A stretch of DNA of 64,000 nucleotides from NCBI GenBank assembly GCA_900546435.1, contig URCQ01000014.1:1-64000 (forward strand), written 5' to 3'. Positions 34,542 to 44,296 of this stretch are shown here, piece by piece. The translations under genes were made by a program, and so were the position numbers. How positions within the stretch are numbered: the first letter of the stretch is position 1; each line of letters opens with the position of its first letter. The stretch comes from an uncultured Pseudobutyrivibrio sp. GTDB lineage: Bacteria; Bacillota; Clostridia; Lachnospirales; Lachnospiraceae. Below the pieces are notes generated by a model. That model did no database searches. It worked only from the letters and a program-made list of their open reading frames with translations, and was not told the DNA's origin.

Positions 34542-35966
34542 ATGAGTACGCCACAGACACCTTACATGAAAAAACCTAAATTTCATATTGACCCGAAGGG
34601 AATGTTTGCGACGATATGTTTTCCGTCTCCGGATGTGGATGAAGCTGCTCCGGCGTATGATATCGATACGCTGGAAAAGCTTCTGGCGAGCGAAGGGATT
34701 ATTTACGGCATTGACGGTAATATGCTGGCTTCTTTGAGCAAGGATATTCCATACGATACCGATTTGATTGTCGCGGTGGGGAAGGAACCCGTTGAGGGCA
34801 CAAATGGCTATTACGAATATCATTTTAGCCAGGATTTTTCCAAAAAACCGACCATTCGTCCGGATGGTTCGGCAGACTTTTTAAGCATTAAGGTTATAGA
34901 AGTCGTACATGAAGGCGATTTGATTGCGACGTATCATCCGGCGGTTCACGGAACCCCAGGTATGAATGTGCGTGGCAAGGAAGTTGAGCCACATATGATG
35001 CGTGATATGCCTCCGATGGGTGGTCGTGGTTTCCATCGATCTGAAGACAATATATATTATTATGCAGATATGGACGGCAAGATTGTCCTACACGGAAACC
35101 GTATCAATATTTCCCCGGTGTATGAGATTGACCAGGATGCAGATATGAGTGTGGGAAACATTGACTTTAGGGGGGATGTGGTAATTCATGGTGGCGTTAA
35201 AAATGGCATCCGTATTCAGGCGAGTGGTTCCATTACCGTTGACGGACTGGTGGAGCTGTGTGATTTGCGTGCGGGAAAGGATATTTTCCTCTTGAGTGGT
35301 GTCAAAGGTGGCGAGCGCACCACCATTCATGCGGATGGAAACATTACCGCAGAATTTATAGAATATGCGATTGTCTCCTGCAAGGGAAATTTACATGCAG
35401 ATGTGCTTTTTAATTGCCTTGTCAATTGTGATTCGAAGGTGATTACGACAGCAGGAAAGCGCTCGGCTATCATTGGTGGTTATGTGACTGCAGTGCAGGG
35501 TGTATCGTCTCTTATCATTGGCAACAAATTTGGTACCGTGACCCATGTTATGGTGGGGATTGATGAAGAACGTATCAAGGAAATGGCGGATTTGTCAGAT
35601 AAGATACAACAACTGGAAGCGAATATTTCCAAAATTAAGCAGGGCATCGAGGATTTTGACCTTCTTTCTGAGAAGAAGGGTGTTTCCTATAAAGAAGATC
35701 CAAGACGTATGCAGCTTTTGCGTGTGAAGATTCGCGACGAGGCGATTGTGGCGGAAGCACATGTCCGTTATGAGGAACTCAAAGCACTCATGGAGATTGG
35801 ACGCAAAGCAACGGTGCGTGTATACGATACCGTATATGCAGGTGTGACGGTTCGTCTGATGGATCAATATGCGCAGATGACAGATTTTCAAAAATGCATT
35901 GAATTTGTGAAGACAATGACAGGGATTCGCATGGAACCGCTGTTGGATCCAGTACCGGAGGAATAG
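34542..35966 (+). CDS. FapA (DUF342) family protein
   Basis: The 474-residue protein shows the FapA domain: HPAVHGTPGMNVRGKEV, then a right-handed beta-helix of short repeats (VGNIDFRGDVVIHGGVKNG, IQASGSITVDGLVE, IHADGNITAEFIEYA, IIGGYVTAVQG), and a C-terminal coiled coil. FapA-like proteins are polymerising or flagellar/sporulation-linked factors of unclear function. GGGGGAGG before this ATG decides the start over an in-frame TTG five codons earlier. It follows valS by 26 bp and may be read from the same transcript. Confidence 0.82.
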   Translation: MSTPQTPYMKKPKFHIDPKGMFATICFPSPDVDEAAPAYDIDTLEKLLASEGIIYGIDGNMLASLSKDIPYDTDLIVAVGKEPVEGTNGYYEYHFSQDFSKKPTIRPDGSADFLSIKVIEVVHEGDLIATYHPAVHGTPGMNVRGKEVEPHMMRDMPPMGGRGFHRSEDNIYYYADMDGKIVLHGNRINISPVYEIDQDADMSVGNIDFRGDVVIHGGVKNGIRIQASGSITVDGLVELCDLRAGKDIFLLSGVKGGERTTIHADGNITAEFIEYAIVSCKGNLHADVLFNCLVNCDSKVITTAGKRSAIIGGYVTAVQGVSSLIIGNKFGTVTHVMVGIDEERIKEMADLSDKIQQLEANISKIKQGIEDFDLLSEKKGVSYKEDPRRMQLLRVKIRDEAIVAEAHVRYEELKALMEIGRKATVRVYDTVYAGVTVRLMDQYAQMTDFQKCIEFVKTMTGIRMEPLLDPVPEE

Positions 35967-36046
35967 AAGTCCTGATGACAGAATTTGACGGAATGTTCAC
36001 AAATGTTCGTTATGATAGGAATGTAGTACAGTAATTGGAGGCTGAG

Positions 36047-36187
36047 ATGATAGATTTTGAAGAAGAACTGAAAAAGTTTGAGCCAAGCATGGAAGTAGAA
36101 GAGGCAGAAGAAGAAATCAAAAAGCGTGATTTGACAGATATGACAGATATTCTTCGCCAGATGACAGAACAGAGAATGGGGAGATAA
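36047..36187 (+). CDS. Small acidic helical protein
   Basis: The frame encodes 46 residues, mostly charged (EEELKKFEPSMEVEEAEEE, then a KKRD turn and a second helix). It has a strong TTGGAGGCTGAG ribosome site and ends 8 bp before the TPR protein gene, indicating an operon. I recognise no family. It may be an adaptor that binds the TPR protein; this is only suggested by the coupling. A repeated AATGTTC motif and a TTGACG box lie in the 80-bp gap before it. Confidence 0.65.
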   Translation: MIDFEEELKKFEPSMEVEEAEEEIKKRDLTDMTDILRQMTEQRMGR

Positions 36188-36195
36188 AAGCAGAC

Positions 36196-37620
36196 ATGAA
36201 GTGTTATATGTGTGGCACCCTAGTGGATCAGGAAAAAGTATGTCCGCATTGTGGTAGCGATTTGAAAATTTATCGCGTCATTTTGGCTTCATCCAATCTG
36301 TTGTACAATACAGGATTGGAGCAGGCACAGGTGCGCGATCTGTCTGGCGCAATCGTTTCTTTGAAAAAGAGCCTGAAGTACAATAAGTACAACACGAAGG
36401 CGCGTAATCTGTTAGGACTTGTTTATTTTGAACTGGGTGAGACGGTGCTTGCGCTGAGTGAATGGGTGATTAGCAAGAACTTAGAACCGGATAATCCGAT
36501 GGCAGATCGTTATCTCGATGAAATACAAAATACACCGGGGATGTTAGATAAGCTGAACCAGACGACAAAAAAATACAACCAGGCACTGCTCTACTGTAAG
36601 CAGGGAAGCCGTGATCTTGCGACGATTCAGTTGCGAAAAGTGCTGAGTTTAAATCCAAAGTTTGTGGCAGGTCATCAGCTGTTGGCGCTGCTTTACATTC
36701 AGGATGGCAAATACAATGAGGCCCGCAAGGAATTAAACATCGCAAACAAAATTGACGTGCGTAATACGACGACACTTCGCTATTCCAGAGAAGTGCGGGA
36801 CAAATTAAAAGAACAGAATCAAAAACGGAAAAAACCGAAAAAAGATGATGTGGTATCTTTTCAGGATGGCAATGACACCATTGTGATGCCAAACAGTTCT
36901 TTCCGCGACATGATTGACAGCACCAGAGCGAGTGTTGTCAATATCCTCGTAGGTCTTGTCCTTGGTCTGTTGATCTGTTTCTTTCTGGTAATACCAACCA
37001 TTCGTCAGAGAGCCTCAGAAAGTGCAGCAGCATCACTGGTAGATACGAATGAAGAACTGACGAACAGTGCTTCCAATGTCAGCAGTCTGAAGAAGAAGGT
37101 AGAAGAGCTGAACCAGGAGTTGGAAAAATATACCGGGAAAGCGGATGCTGTGGGATCATATGAGAAGCTGATGGAAGCAAAAGAATTCTTTGATGCAAAT
37201 AATCTGGATAAAGCCGGAGAAGCATTAAATTCTGTCAATCGTGATCTTTTGTCTGCGCGTGGGCAGGCAATGTATGATGTGATTCATGCGGCTGTTTATG
37301 CAAAGATTTTGGAAGAGACCTATAATACAGCAGAACAGGCATATTGGAAGGAAGATTACAATGCGGCAAAAGAAAGCTTTGCTCAGGTTGTATTTATAGA
37401 TCAGACCTATCATAATGGGGATGCACTTTTCTATTTAGCAGAGTCACAGTGGAATACCTGGGATTTTGATAATGCAAAAGAGACATACCAGAAGGTCATC
37501 GACCAATATCCAAATACCAACCATGCGAGAACGGCGCAGGAACGTATCGATAATTATAATCAGATGCAGGAAAATAGCGACAATGCATCGGATAATACCA
37601 ATAGTCGCGGTCATGAATAG
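36196..37620 (+). CDS. Zinc-ribbon, TPR and coiled-coil membrane protein
   Basis: The 474-residue protein starts with a zinc ribbon (C3, C6, C16, C19). TPR-like helix pairs follow (~20-200: NTKARNLLGLVYFELGE, LLALLYIQDGKYNEARKEL). After a basic linker there is one membrane helix near residues 248-268 (NILVGLVLGLLICFFLVIP), a coiled coil (~280-315) and extracellular TPRs (ALFYLAESQWNTWDFDNAKE). The topology puts the ribbon inside and the second TPR set outside. Such proteins probably scaffold an envelope or sporulation complex. It ends at a strong terminator just before the sigma-F operon. Confidence 0.82.
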   Translation: MKCYMCGTLVDQEKVCPHCGSDLKIYRVILASSNLLYNTGLEQAQVRDLSGAIVSLKKSLKYNKYNTKARNLLGLVYFELGETVLALSEWVISKNLEPDNPMADRYLDEIQNTPGMLDKLNQTTKKYNQALLYCKQGSRDLATIQLRKVLSLNPKFVAGHQLLALLYIQDGKYNEARKELNIANKIDVRNTTTLRYSREVRDKLKEQNQKRKKPKKDDVVSFQDGNDTIVMPNSSFRDMIDSTRASVVNILVGLVLGLLICFFLVIPTIRQRASESAAASLVDTNEELTNSASNVSSLKKKVEELNQELEKYTGKADAVGSYEKLMEAKEFFDANNLDKAGEALNSVNRDLLSARGQAMYDVIHAAVYAKILEETYNTAEQAYWKEDYNAAKESFAQVVFIDQTYHNGDALFYLAESQWNTWDFDNAKETYQKVIDQYPNTNHARTAQERIDNYNQMQENSDNASDNTNSRGHE

Positions 37621-37636
37621 AATAAAGACAAACACA

Positions 37637-37679
37637 AAAGACGTAAGGGAACGAATTCCTTTGCGTCTTTTTCTTTTTG
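37637..37679 (+). terminator. Strong intrinsic terminator
   Basis: A continuous 15-bp stem, including two G-U pairs, carries a CGAA loop (37652-37655) and is followed by TTCTTTTT. It separates the TPR gene from spoIIAA, though no obvious sigma-H or 0A box is seen in the remaining 33 bp. Confidence 0.93.
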
Positions 37680-37712
37680 AAAAAAGGGAGTTAGAGCAGG
37701 AGGACAAGCAGT

Positions 37713-38042
37713 ATGGAATACAAATTTGAAATTGGACAAGGAAAATTACGCGTGGTTGTGCCAAGGGAGCTGGATCATCATTTGGCAGTGCAGCTCAAAG
37801 AAGAGGCGGATCTTCTGATTGAAACATACCATGTGAAGACACTTGTTTTTGATTTTAGCAACACAGAATTTATGGATAGCTCGGGAATTGGCGTGCTGAT
37901 TGGGCGCAGCAGAAATTTAAGCTTTTCCGGAGGAAACGTTGTGGCAGTGAATCTGAGCCCGCGTGTGGAGCAGATCTTTCGCATCTCCGGATTACAGCGG
38001 CTGATTACCGTATTGCCGGCAGAGACGAAGCAGGAGGTGTAG
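37713..38042 (+). CDS. spoIIAA: Anti-sigma-F factor antagonist SpoIIAA
   Basis: The 109-residue STAS-domain protein has LVFDFSNTEFMDSSGIGVLIG, in which the serine is the phosphorylation site for SpoIIAB. Dephosphorylated SpoIIAA binds SpoIIAB and releases sigma-F in the forespore. CAGGAGGACAAG precedes the ATG. It is the first of three sporulation genes in canonical order. Confidence 0.95.
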   Translation: MEYKFEIGQGKLRVVVPRELDHHLAVQLKEEADLLIETYHVKTLVFDFSNTEFMDSSGIGVLIGRSRNLSFSGGNVVAVNLSPRVEQIFRISGLQRLITVLPAETKQEV

Positions 38043-38044
38043 GG

Positions 38045-38470
38045 ATGGAAAATCATATGACGGTAACATTTGATGCTATTTCGGAAAATGAGGCATTTGC
38101 ACGTATGGTTGTCAGTGCATTTTTGGTGGGAGCCAATCCCATGGTAAGTGAGTTAGACGATGTCAAAACAGCGGTTTCTGAGGCTGTTACCAATGCAATT
38201 ATTCACGGTTATGAAGAAAAAGTGGGATATGTACTGATGCGCTGTATCTTAAAAGAAAAACAGCTGACGGTCTGTGTGCAGGATTTTGGACATGGTATTG
38301 CAGATATTGCCCGGGCAAGAGAACCTTTTTATACAACGAAGCCGGAATTAGAACGCTCTGGGATGGGATTTGCCTTTATGGAGACATTTATGGACCACGT
38401 GGAGGTGACTTCGGAAATTGGCGTGGGAACTACGGTGACAATGACAAAACAGCTGCAGGATCAGACGTGA
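38045..38470 (+). CDS. spoIIAB: Anti-sigma-F factor SpoIIAB
   Basis: The 141-residue GHKL-fold serine kinase has the N-box VKTAVSEAVTNAIIHGY, the G1 region VQDFGHGIAD and the G2 region ERSGMGFAFMETFMD. It holds sigma-F inactive and phosphorylates SpoIIAA. It starts 2 bp after spoIIAA with GCAGGAGGTG as ribosome site, and sigF begins 1 bp after its stop. Confidence 0.95.
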   Translation: MENHMTVTFDAISENEAFARMVVSAFLVGANPMVSELDDVKTAVSEAVTNAIIHGYEEKVGYVLMRCILKEKQLTVCVQDFGHGIADIARAREPFYTTKPELERSGMGFAFMETFMDHVEVTSEIGVGTTVTMTKQLQDQT

Positions 38471-38471
38471 T

Positions 38472-39179
38472 ATGGATGCACTGAAAGAAAGAATGTTACG
38501 TGCACAGAGAGGAGATCAGGAAGAACGCGAAAAACTGGTGGTTGAAAATATACCCCTCGTGTGGAGTATGGTAGGCCGGTTTGGCTCTTCGGGAAAAGAA
38601 AAGGAAGAACTTTTTCAGATTGGGATGATTGGGCTGCTTCATGCCATTGACCGCTTTGATACGACATATGATGTGAAGTTTTCGACGTATGCAGTTCCGC
38701 TTATTATCGGGGAAATGCGGAAATTTGTGCGGGATGATACACCAATCAAAGTCTCGCGGACCATTGTGGAACATAGAAAACAAATCATGAAACTGCAGCA
38801 GGAGAAACAGGATATATCCGTGGAAGAAATGGCGAGGTGCACAGGGTTATCACAGGAAGATGTGGTGCTTGCGCTTGGCAGCAGCCGACAGGTAGGCTCT
38901 CTTTATGATGCGGCGTACGATTCGGGAGAAGGCGAGGTGCTTTTGATTGACCAGCTGCAGGAAAAGGGGAAACCGATGGAACAGCAGGTGATGGAAAAAG
39001 AGATGGTAACGCTGGCAATGCAATCGCTTTCTGCAGAGGAAGAACAGCTGATCCGGCTGCGCTTTTTTGAAAATATGACGCAGACGCAAATCGGAGAGCA
39101 ATTGCATATGACGCAGGTGCAGGTCTCTAGGCAGGAAAAGAGGATTCTGAAGAAAATGCGTGAGTTTATAAAAATTTAA
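38472..39179 (+). CDS. sigF: RNA polymerase sigma-F factor
   Basis: The 235-residue sigma-70 family factor has region 2 (LFQIGMIGLLHAIDRFD, KFSTYAVPLIIGEMRKFVRDD), region 3 (VSRTIVEHRKQI) and region 4 (LIRLRFFENMTQTQIGEQL, TQVQVSRQEKRILKKMR). It directs early forespore transcription. Together with the two upstream genes it shows that the organism has the core sporulation switch. No clear terminator follows. Confidence 0.95.
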   Translation: MDALKERMLRAQRGDQEEREKLVVENIPLVWSMVGRFGSSGKEKEELFQIGMIGLLHAIDRFDTTYDVKFSTYAVPLIIGEMRKFVRDDTPIKVSRTIVEHRKQIMKLQQEKQDISVEEMARCTGLSQEDVVLALGSSRQVGSLYDAAYDSGEGEVLLIDQLQEKGKPMEQQVMEKEMVTLAMQSLSAEEEQLIRLRFFENMTQTQIGEQLHMTQVQVSRQEKRILKKMREFIKI

Positions 39180-39305
39180 TAAAAGTTTTTGCTTGTTTTC
39201 TTGAATCTGAAAGAAGCATCATGTAGAGTTATACATAGAAATGGATAACTGTGGCATATTTTATGGGATACAGAGTACATAGGACAATCAAAGGAGTACA
39301 TAAGC

Positions 39306-40823
39306 ATGAAAAACTGGATCAAAGAGCATAAGAAAACATGCATTTTGTTAGGAATCCTTGCGCTTGTTATTGTGATTGCAGTCATAGCCGGAATGGTTTT
39401 CGGCGGAAAGAAACAGACGGATCAGCAAGAAGACACAGCGACAGTGGAAAAAAGAACATTGATGGAAAGCGTGTCAGCAACAGGGACATTCGTTGCGGCG
39501 GACGAAGATAAGGTTTCTTCTGATACAACAGGAGTGGAAGTGTTAGCTGTCAATGTGGAAGTGGGAGATACCGTTTCTGCCGGTGATGTGATTGCAGTAT
39601 TAGACAGCGCGGATTTACAGAAAAATCTTGAGGATGCGAATAAAAGTCTTTCGGATACGAATGAGCAGACACAGCGCACAAAGGACAGTGCAAAGCGTAA
39701 TTTAGAGCAGGCAGGCAAGACCAGAGATGAGGATCTTGCAGATGTGGATACCAATATTTCAGATGCTTATGATGAGTGGCAGAGTGCGGAAAATAATTAT
39801 AATGCATCAGTGACATCGTATCAGGAGGCGGTAGCACTGGCAGACAGCATTGCTGATAAGACAAGCACAGCATACACCAATGCAAGCGCACAGGTGAATA
39901 CCTTAAAGCGCCAGGTGGATACCGATCGAAGAACTGCCGATACAAAAAAAGAGATATACGATCGTCTGATGGCACAGAGAGAAGACTCGATCAAGCGGAT
40001 CAACGATACATATCAGGATCAGGTGGATTCGTATAACAATACAATGGATTCTACTGAGGATTCCGGAAAGACACAGAAAGAGCGGATCGAAGATATTCAA
40101 AAGCAGATGGATGGCACTGTGGTAAAGGCAGCTACGAGTGGACTTGTGACAGCTGTGAACGTGGAAGTGGGAGATACCTACAATGGCAATGTCATTGCTG
40201 TGATTGATAATGTGGATTCTTTTGACATTACCACAGAGATTGATGAGTACGATATCAATCGTATTGCAGTAGGACAGGAAGTCATCATCAAGACCAATGC
40301 GACAGGTGATGAGGAGCTGTCTGGTGTGGTAAAAAAGGTATCGCCGATTGCAACGGGAAGTACAAGTGGCGATCTGGGCAGCAGCCTTGGAGGATTGGAT
40401 TTGGGAAGTATTATGGGAAGTGGTTCCTCTTCTTCGTTTAGCTCCGGCAGCAGCAAGGATGAGGTGACATTTACCGTAACCATTGGCGTTACGACCCAGA
40501 GTGATAAGCTGCGCATTGGTATGACGGCAAAACTGAATATTATATTGCAAAAGAATGAGAAGGTGTTATCTGTTCCATACAATGCGGTACAGACCGATGA
40601 TGATGGTGCAACGTATTATGTACAGAAAGTAACCGGAAAACAGGACGATGGCTCTTATAAGACAAAGAAGATAAAGGTAGATAAGGGAATTGAGAGTGAT
40701 TATTACACGGAAATTATCAATTCCGGTCTCAAGGAGGGAGACAGTGTGATTGTGCCCGCGACAGAAAAACAGAATAGTTTAGAGGATATGATTAACAAGT
40801 CAGGTTCTATGGGAGGTGTATAA
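39306..40823 (+). CDS. MacA-like membrane fusion (adaptor) protein
   Basis: The 505-residue protein has an N-terminal helix (CILLGILALVIVIAVIAGMVFGG), a lipoyl-like half (VLAVNVEVGDTVSAGDVIAVLD), a long coiled coil (~95-260), the second lipoyl half (VTAVNVEVGDTYNGNVIAVI) and a beta-barrel domain. A Ser/Gly-rich linker (GSGSSSSFSSGSS) is inserted near residue 375. It would link or regulate the ABC exporter encoded next. In Gram-positives such proteins work without TolC and span the wall. AAAGGAG precedes the ATG. The stop overlaps the ATPase start by 1 bp. Confidence 0.88.
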   Translation: MKNWIKEHKKTCILLGILALVIVIAVIAGMVFGGKKQTDQQEDTATVEKRTLMESVSATGTFVAADEDKVSSDTTGVEVLAVNVEVGDTVSAGDVIAVLDSADLQKNLEDANKSLSDTNEQTQRTKDSAKRNLEQAGKTRDEDLADVDTNISDAYDEWQSAENNYNASVTSYQEAVALADSIADKTSTAYTNASAQVNTLKRQVDTDRRTADTKKEIYDRLMAQREDSIKRINDTYQDQVDSYNNTMDSTEDSGKTQKERIEDIQKQMDGTVVKAATSGLVTAVNVEVGDTYNGNVIAVIDNVDSFDITTEIDEYDINRIAVGQEVIIKTNATGDEELSGVVKKVSPIATGSTSGDLGSSLGGLDLGSIMGSGSSSSFSSGSSKDEVTFTVTIGVTTQSDKLRIGMTAKLNIILQKNEKVLSVPYNAVQTDDDGATYYVQKVTGKQDDGSYKTKKIKVDKGIESDYYTEIINSGLKEGDSVIVPATEKQNSLEDMINKSGSMGGV

Positions 40824-41524
40824 TGGGGCGCACGATCATAGAACTGCAGGATATTTACAAACGTTTTTATATCGGTACGCCCAATGAACTTGAAGTGCTG
40901 CATGGGATATCCATCCATGTGACAGAGGGGGAATTTGTCTCCATTGTAGGTGCTTCCGGTTCCGGAAAATCAACGCTTATGAATATCATCGGAGCGCTCG
41001 ATCGCCCGACAGAAGGGCAGTATACCTTAGATGGTGTGGATATGATTGCGGCAAAGGATGCAGAATTGTCGAAAATCCGCAATCGAAAGATCGGGTTTGT
41101 GTTCCAGACGTATAACCTCATTTCAAAAACAAATGCCTTAAAAAATGTGGAGATGCCCATGCTTTATGCAGGAATACCGGGCAAACAGCGCATTGCAAGA
41201 GCAAAGGAGCTGCTTGAACTTGTCGGGATGGAAGAACGTATGAAACATTTGCCGGAGGAGCTTTCCGGTGGGCAAAAGCAGCGCGTGGCGATTGCGCGTG
41301 CTATGGCAAATGACCCTGCAATTATTCTGGCGGATGAGCCGACCGGGGCGCTCGATTCTACGACAGGACGTATGGTTATGGATCTTTTCCATAAATTGCA
41401 CGAAGAAGAGGGAAAGACGATTGTTCTTATTACGCATTCACCGGAGCTGGCGGAGGAGACGGAGCGTATCATAACAATCAAGGATGGGAACGTCCTTGGA
41501 GAGAGGAAGGGCACAGCAAGATGA
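40823..41524 (+). CDS. MacB/LolD-type ABC transporter ATP-binding protein
   Basis: The 233-residue ATPase has Walker A GASGSGKST, a Q-loop in FVFQTYNLI, the signature LSGGQKQRVAIARA, Walker B AIILADEPTGALD and the switch histidine in LITHSPE. It powers the permease encoded directly after, with a 4-bp ATGA overlap. The trio is like MacAB exporters for peptides, lantibiotics or macrolides; the substrate is unknown and no regulator is adjacent. Confidence 0.93.
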   Translation: MGRTIIELQDIYKRFYIGTPNELEVLHGISIHVTEGEFVSIVGASGSGKSTLMNIIGALDRPTEGQYTLDGVDMIAAKDAELSKIRNRKIGFVFQTYNLISKTNALKNVEMPMLYAGIPGKQRIARAKELLELVGMEERMKHLPEELSGGQKQRVAIARAMANDPAIILADEPTGALDSTTGRMVMDLFHKLHEEEGKTIVLITHSPELAEETERIITIKDGNVLGERKGTAR

Positions 41525-42831
41525 TGATGGTTTATGAAAATATTCGTCTGGCACTTTTTAGTTTAAAAGCCAACAAAATGCGTGCGCTTCTGACCATGTT
41601 AGGAATTATCATTGGTATCGGCTCGGTGATCGCTATTATGACGGTTGGTGATTCTGTGACATCGACGGTGGCAGAATCGATGAGCTCTCTTGGAGCAAAT
41701 AACGTGACGGTAAGTCTGGAAGAACGCAAAGATGATGAGGACGAAAATGCATCCATGATGGGGATGAGCTGGGATTCATCGAGTGATGAAAATGCGAAAC
41801 AGCCGACGCAAAAGGATTATATAACATCCAATATGCTCAGACAGATGAAAGAGACATTTGGAGATGGCATCAAAGCGTATTCCATTACAGAACAGGTGGG
41901 AACCGGTGAATTGCAGCAAAATGCAGAGAGTGGTAAGGCAAATGTTTCTGTTATGGGAACAAGTCTGGGATATTTTCTGGCAAACGATATCAGTCTGGTG
42001 CAGGGTTCCTTTTTCAGCGAGGAAGAACTTGAAAATGGGGCTATGGTAGCGCTCATATCAGAAGATGCATTGGACGATCTTTTTCACGGAGATGCGAATG
42101 CAGCGGTAGGCACGACCATGACGGTATCGGTCAATGATAAATATTACAATCTCATCATTGAAGGCGTTTACGCAAAGGATGAAGATGAAGCGATGGATAT
42201 GTATTCCATGTTTATGGCAAGCGATGCCACGAATCTGTATATTCCATTGAAAACGGCGCAAAACATCAATCATACGAGCGGCTATCAGACGTTGACGGTG
42301 GTGGTGGATCCCAACCAGAATCCGGATCAGCTGGCGGCAGATATGGAATCGTATTTTGATAATATTTATAGGAACAATCGTGATTTTCGTGTGAAAGCAA
42401 CCAGTATGGCTTCTATGGTATCCATCATGGAGAAAATGATGGGAACCATTACGACAGCGATTGCTTTGATTGGTGGCATTGCGCTGGTGGTAGGTGGTAT
42501 CGGTGTTATGAACATTATGCTGGTATCCATCACGGAGCGTACCAGAGAAATCGGAACGCGAAAGGCACTAGGTGCACCAAATTCATCCATTCGTCTGCAA
42601 TTTATCATAGAATCGATTGTGATTTGCCTCATTGGCGGAGCAATCGGGATTATTGTGGGCTGTATCGGCGGTATTGCGGCAGCCAACTATATCGGGGCAA
42701 GTGCGGTTCCATCCGTGCGCAGCATCCTGATTTCGCTTGGATTTTCCATGGCAATTGGCGTCTTTTTTGGCTATTATCCGGCAAACAAGGCGGCCAAGCT
42801 TAATCCAATCGACGCATTACGGTATGAATAA
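41521..42831 (+). CDS. MacB/FtsX-type ABC transporter permease
   Basis: The 436-residue protein has an N-terminal helix (RALLTMLGIIIGIGSVIAIM), a large extracytoplasmic MacB_PCD domain (~50-300) and three C-terminal helices (IALIGGIALVVGGIGVMNIM, IVICLIGGAIGIIVGC, SLGFSMAIGVFFGYYP) ending NPIDALRYE. That is the classic four-helix mechanotransmission permease. It completes the adaptor-ATPase-permease operon. Confidence 0.92.
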   Translation: MMMVYENIRLALFSLKANKMRALLTMLGIIIGIGSVIAIMTVGDSVTSTVAESMSSLGANNVTVSLEERKDDEDENASMMGMSWDSSSDENAKQPTQKDYITSNMLRQMKETFGDGIKAYSITEQVGTGELQQNAESGKANVSVMGTSLGYFLANDISLVQGSFFSEEELENGAMVALISEDALDDLFHGDANAAVGTTMTVSVNDKYYNLIIEGVYAKDEDEAMDMYSMFMASDATNLYIPLKTAQNINHTSGYQTLTVVVDPNQNPDQLAADMESYFDNIYRNNRDFRVKATSMASMVSIMEKMMGTITTAIALIGGIALVVGGIGVMNIMLVSITERTREIGTRKALGAPNSSIRLQFIIESIVICLIGGAIGIIVGCIGGIAAANYIGASAVPSVRSILISLGFSMAIGVFFGYYPANKAAKLNPIDALRYE

Positions 42832-42866
42832 GTAGATTTTTACACAAAGGAAAAGAGGGAAAAAAG

Positions 42867-44180
42867 ATGTATCGTGAAATTTCAAAGTTAATCATGTATG
42901 GTGATATGGACAAGGACTGTATTTTATATCAGTTTGGCGAGATTTTCCGCAGCTATGAGAACCATACAAAGGATCATGCACAATTGATTCAGGATATTTA
43001 TACCCAGGTCAAAAGACTTCTGGTGGTTGCGACAGATTATGGATTTGACCATAATCTCTGGCACAATTATCTGGCATTTTATCTGGTAACAAACGAAAAT
43101 CCATTTTCCATCACCTGTGAAAAGGTAGGAGCTAACGATGGCAGTGTGAATCACTTCGCAAAGAATGATTTTGCTGTGATTAAGAATCTCTTTGATTATG
43201 ATTTTTCAAAGATTGAGGCAGACCTTGGTATTGATTGTTTTTCACAGTTATCCGATTATCATTCCATTCAGAAAAAGGAACTCATGTATAATAAAAACGT
43301 GAGCGAAAAGATCATCGCACTTTCTGCAAAGCTGGAAGCGGCAGAGAATGTAGATGCGTTCTTTGATGCTGTGACCGGCTTTTATAAGGACTATGGCGTT
43401 GGTATGTTTGGCTTGAATAAGGCGTTCCGCATCAAGGAAAAGGATGAGGGGGATGTTGAGTTTGTTGCCATCAACAACATGGATAAAGTCATGCTGGACG
43501 ATCTGATCGGCTATGAAATCCAGAAAAAGAAGCTTGTGGATAATACCAGGGCTTTTGTGGAAGGCAGAGCCGCCAACAATGTTCTGCTCTTTGGCGACAG
43601 TGGTACGGGCAAATCAACGAGTATCAAGGCAATTGTCAATGAATTTTACCCGGATGGCTTGCGCATGATCGAAATCTACAAGCATCAGTTCAAAGACCTT
43701 TCGAACGTCATTGCAAGCATCAAGAACCGTAATTACAAATTTATCATTTATATGGATGACCTTTCTTTTGAGGAATTTGAGATCGAGTACAAATTCTTAA
43801 AGGCTGTTATCGAGGGCGGCGTGGAGACAAGACCGGACAACATCTTAATCTATGCCACATCGAACCGCAGACATCTTATTAAAGAGACATGGAACGATCG
43901 TAATGATGTTGAAACACAGAATGGTATGCATAGATCTGATACCATGGAAGAAAAATTATCTCTCGTCAACCGCTTTGGTGTTACGATCAATTACTCGAAA
44001 CCGAGCCAGAAAGAATACTTCCATATCGTTGTGGAACTGGCCAGAAAGAATGGCATAACAGAAGAGCAGATGAGTGACGAGCAGCTGCGTGCAGAAGCAA
44101 ATAAATGGGAACTCAGCCACGGCGGCATCTCAGGAAGAACCGCCCAGCAGTTTATCAATTACATATTGGGAACTTTATAG
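42867..44180 (+). CDS. DUF815 family AAA-type ATPase
   Basis: The 437-residue protein has an all-helical N-terminal half and a C-terminal P-loop domain with Walker A LLFGDSGTGKSTS, Walker B KFIIYMDDLSFE and the sensor region ILIYATSNRRHLI. A late SHGGISGRTAQQFINYIL follows. DUF815 proteins are widespread in Firmicutes and Proteobacteria and lack a settled function; they look like AAA chaperone-like ATPases. AAAAGAGGGAAAAAAG precedes the start. The gene closes with a 20-bp stem terminator. Confidence 0.88.
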   Translation: MYREISKLIMYGDMDKDCILYQFGEIFRSYENHTKDHAQLIQDIYTQVKRLLVVATDYGFDHNLWHNYLAFYLVTNENPFSITCEKVGANDGSVNHFAKNDFAVIKNLFDYDFSKIEADLGIDCFSQLSDYHSIQKKELMYNKNVSEKIIALSAKLEAAENVDAFFDAVTGFYKDYGVGMFGLNKAFRIKEKDEGDVEFVAINNMDKVMLDDLIGYEIQKKKLVDNTRAFVEGRAANNVLLFGDSGTGKSTSIKAIVNEFYPDGLRMIEIYKHQFKDLSNVIASIKNRNYKFIIYMDDLSFEEFEIEYKFLKAVIEGGVETRPDNILIYATSNRRHLIKETWNDRNDVETQNGMHRSDTMEEKLSLVNRFGVTINYSKPSQKEYFHIVVELARKNGITEEQMSDEQLRAEANKWELSHGGISGRTAQQFINYILGTL

Positions 44181-44203
44181 AAGGGGCTATCATGTGGCAA
44201 AAG

Positions 44204-44250
44204 AAAAGACTACATAGGATGTAAAAATATACATCCTATGTAGTCTTTTT
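44204..44250. terminator. Very strong bidirectional terminator
   Basis: A perfect 20-bp stem with a 6-nt loop begins with AAAA and ends with TTTTTT. It serves both the DUF815 gene and the convergent esterase gene. Confidence 0.95.
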
Positions 44251-44296
44251 TGTTATGGCGACGAGAAAAATACATCGAAGCCCATGTTTTACTTGC

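Noticed and set aside
35967..36046. Promoter TTGACG/TATGAT before the small acidic protein
   Set aside because: The 20-bp spacer is too long for a confident call; the repeated AATGTTC is noted only in the gene entry.
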